From contig NZ_JBHTKJ010000036.1 of assembly GCF_042675965.1 (NCBI RefSeq), forward strand, positions 1-20,912: a stretch of DNA of 20,912 nt. The letters run 5' to 3'. Below, piece after piece: positions 20,419-20,912 of this stretch (the stretch's first letter is position 1; every line of letters begins with the position of its first letter). Made by a program: the position numbers and the translations under genes. The DNA is from Virgibacillus_R byunsanensis (GTDB lineage: Bacteria > Bacillota > Bacilli > Bacillales > Amphibacillaceae). The notes beneath the pieces are model-generated. The model saw nothing but the letters and a program-made list of their open reading frames with translations. It had not been told where the DNA came from and did no database searches.

Positions 20419-20581
20419 ATGGAAGAGGTAGATCATAAGACTATCAAAGACAAGTGATCACAAAGCATTTGGAAAGTTAGTGGATACATATAAGCCTGCT
20501 ATTGAAAGGTTTGCTTTTCAATTCGGGGTAGAAAAAGAGGTCATCTCTGACATCGTACAGGAAACATTGGGAACTTGCTGA
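20419..20581 (+). pseudogene. N-terminal remnant of an ECF-type sigma factor
   Basis: A strong GAGGAGGGAG ribosome site precedes the ATG at 20419. The frame (MEEVDHKTIKDK) stops at 20455. Shifted by one base from about 20453 it continues SDHKAFGKLVDTYKPAIERF and AFQFGVEKEVISDIVQET, which is sigma region 2 of an ECF sigma factor (core-RNA-polymerase and -10 binding part). It then breaks off after 'QET' and stops at 20579. Region 4 is missing. So there are two lesions: a single-base frameshift and a deletion joining it to an unrelated frame. The family call rests on about 40 residues. Confidence 0.6.
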
Positions 20582-20744
20582 TCAAACTAATTATATACTA
20601 GTGAATGAACAATTAGCTCAGGATCGAATAACGTTTACATTTGTAACGAGTGATCAGTCGGAAGAGAGTAAAACAGTAGGTAGTTTTCGGTTAAATCGAA
20701 ATAAGGAAGGGGATTGGAAGGTTCCGTTTATGCCAATGCAATAG
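20571..20744 (+). pseudogene. C-terminal remnant of a second protein fused at the deletion
   Basis: From 20571 another frame gives 57 residues (ELADQTNYILVNEQLAQD..., then SFRLNRNKEGDWKVPFMPMQ) and ends at TAG 20742-20744, directly against a good terminator. The style (beta-rich, hydrophilic, WKV-P near the end) suggests the C-terminus of an exported or anti-sigma-like extracytoplasmic domain, which would fit a lost sigma/anti-sigma operon. I do not recognise the family. Confidence 0.45.
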
Positions 20745-20784
20745 AAGAATGAAACTTATGTTAACATGAGTTTCATTCTTCTAT
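20741..20784 (+). terminator. Terminator of the degraded sigma-factor operon
   Basis: A perfect 16-base stem (20741-20756 with 20769-20784), with a largely self-complementary inner part (ATGTTAACAT) and moderate T-richness after it. The left arm includes the stop codon of the remnant. Confidence 0.75.
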
Positions 20785-20805
20785 TTGGCTATTTTCGTAA
20801 AGATT

Positions 20806-20912
20806 GTTGCTTTTGACACAATAGATATATAATGCGACGTAACGTTTGGTTGATTTCTATAAGTTGTGCTATTGCCGCCGTCCGGGATCGCTCCCAATGT
20901 CATCAACTTAAG
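20806..20912. repeat. Repeat DNA at the right edge, possibly entering an IS element
   Basis: GTTGCTTTT and ATAATGCGACGTAAC echo the repeat start at 1544-1580. The sequence then becomes GC-rich (GCCGCCGTCCGGGATCG) and the last bases, CAATGTCATCAACTTAAG, resemble the terminal inverted repeats of IS231-like IS4 elements (…CATCAACTTAAG, from memory). No gene is visible. The window edge prevents confirmation. Confidence 0.4.

Noticed and set aside
1..20912. tRNA, rRNA or prophage genes
   Set aside because: No tRNA-like cloverleaf with a T-loop GGTTCRA signature, rRNA segment or phage structural gene was recognised on either strand.

Overview
The window looks like chromosomal DNA of a low-GC, endospore-forming member of the Bacillaceae. 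The genus is an inference: Oceanobacillus, Virgibacillus and relatives fit best. The gene set and order follow the Bacillus subtilis yut/yum/yui block, and spore or sporulation genes are present (yutH, kapB). Many intergenic spaces hold short GC-rich or palindromic repeats.

Layout. Positions 1-1120 hold the start of an IS4-family insertion sequence cut by the left edge. Positions 1150-2190 hold two small minus-strand genes, a GC-rich repeat and an amidase scrap. From 2305 to 4146 runs a compact plus-strand group: yutE (DUF86), a SufR-like regulator with a cysteine cluster, and yutF (HAD phosphatase). Next come yutG (minus), then yutH and a D-2-hydroxyacid dehydrogenase (plus). Positions 7329-9348 carry an iron-sulfur/redox and lysine group: yutI (NifU-like), yuzD, dapF and yutM (IscA/SufA-like). 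A frameshifted Fnr-type regulator follows. Then come yumC (ferredoxin-NADP reductase) and yumB (NADH dehydrogenase), transcribed divergently. After these are yuiB-yuiC (membrane protein and 3D-domain cell-wall protein), yuiD, bioY with a probable BirA operator, deoD, a solitary HPr gene, kapB, a small membrane protein, a Cu/Zn superoxide dismutase-like lipoprotein and patB (C-S lyase). The right end is a wrecked ECF sigma-factor region followed by repeat DNA that may enter another IS.

The genes are ordinary core functions: Fe-S scaffolds and carriers, flavoprotein electron transfer, cell wall and lysine precursors, biotin uptake, nucleoside salvage and sporulation. I did not find a coherent new defence or mobile system. 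What stands out is how small repeats have reshaped gene ends. A modular repeat family (four copies, 100 to 415 bp) fills gaps next to genes, and in three copies one end lies against the intrinsic terminator of the convergent neighbour. A second palindromic family begins exactly at the U-tract of two terminators, and its other end reappears as a terminator-like hairpin in the yumB leader. The ends of fnr and deoD appear to be made of repeat or IS-end sequence.
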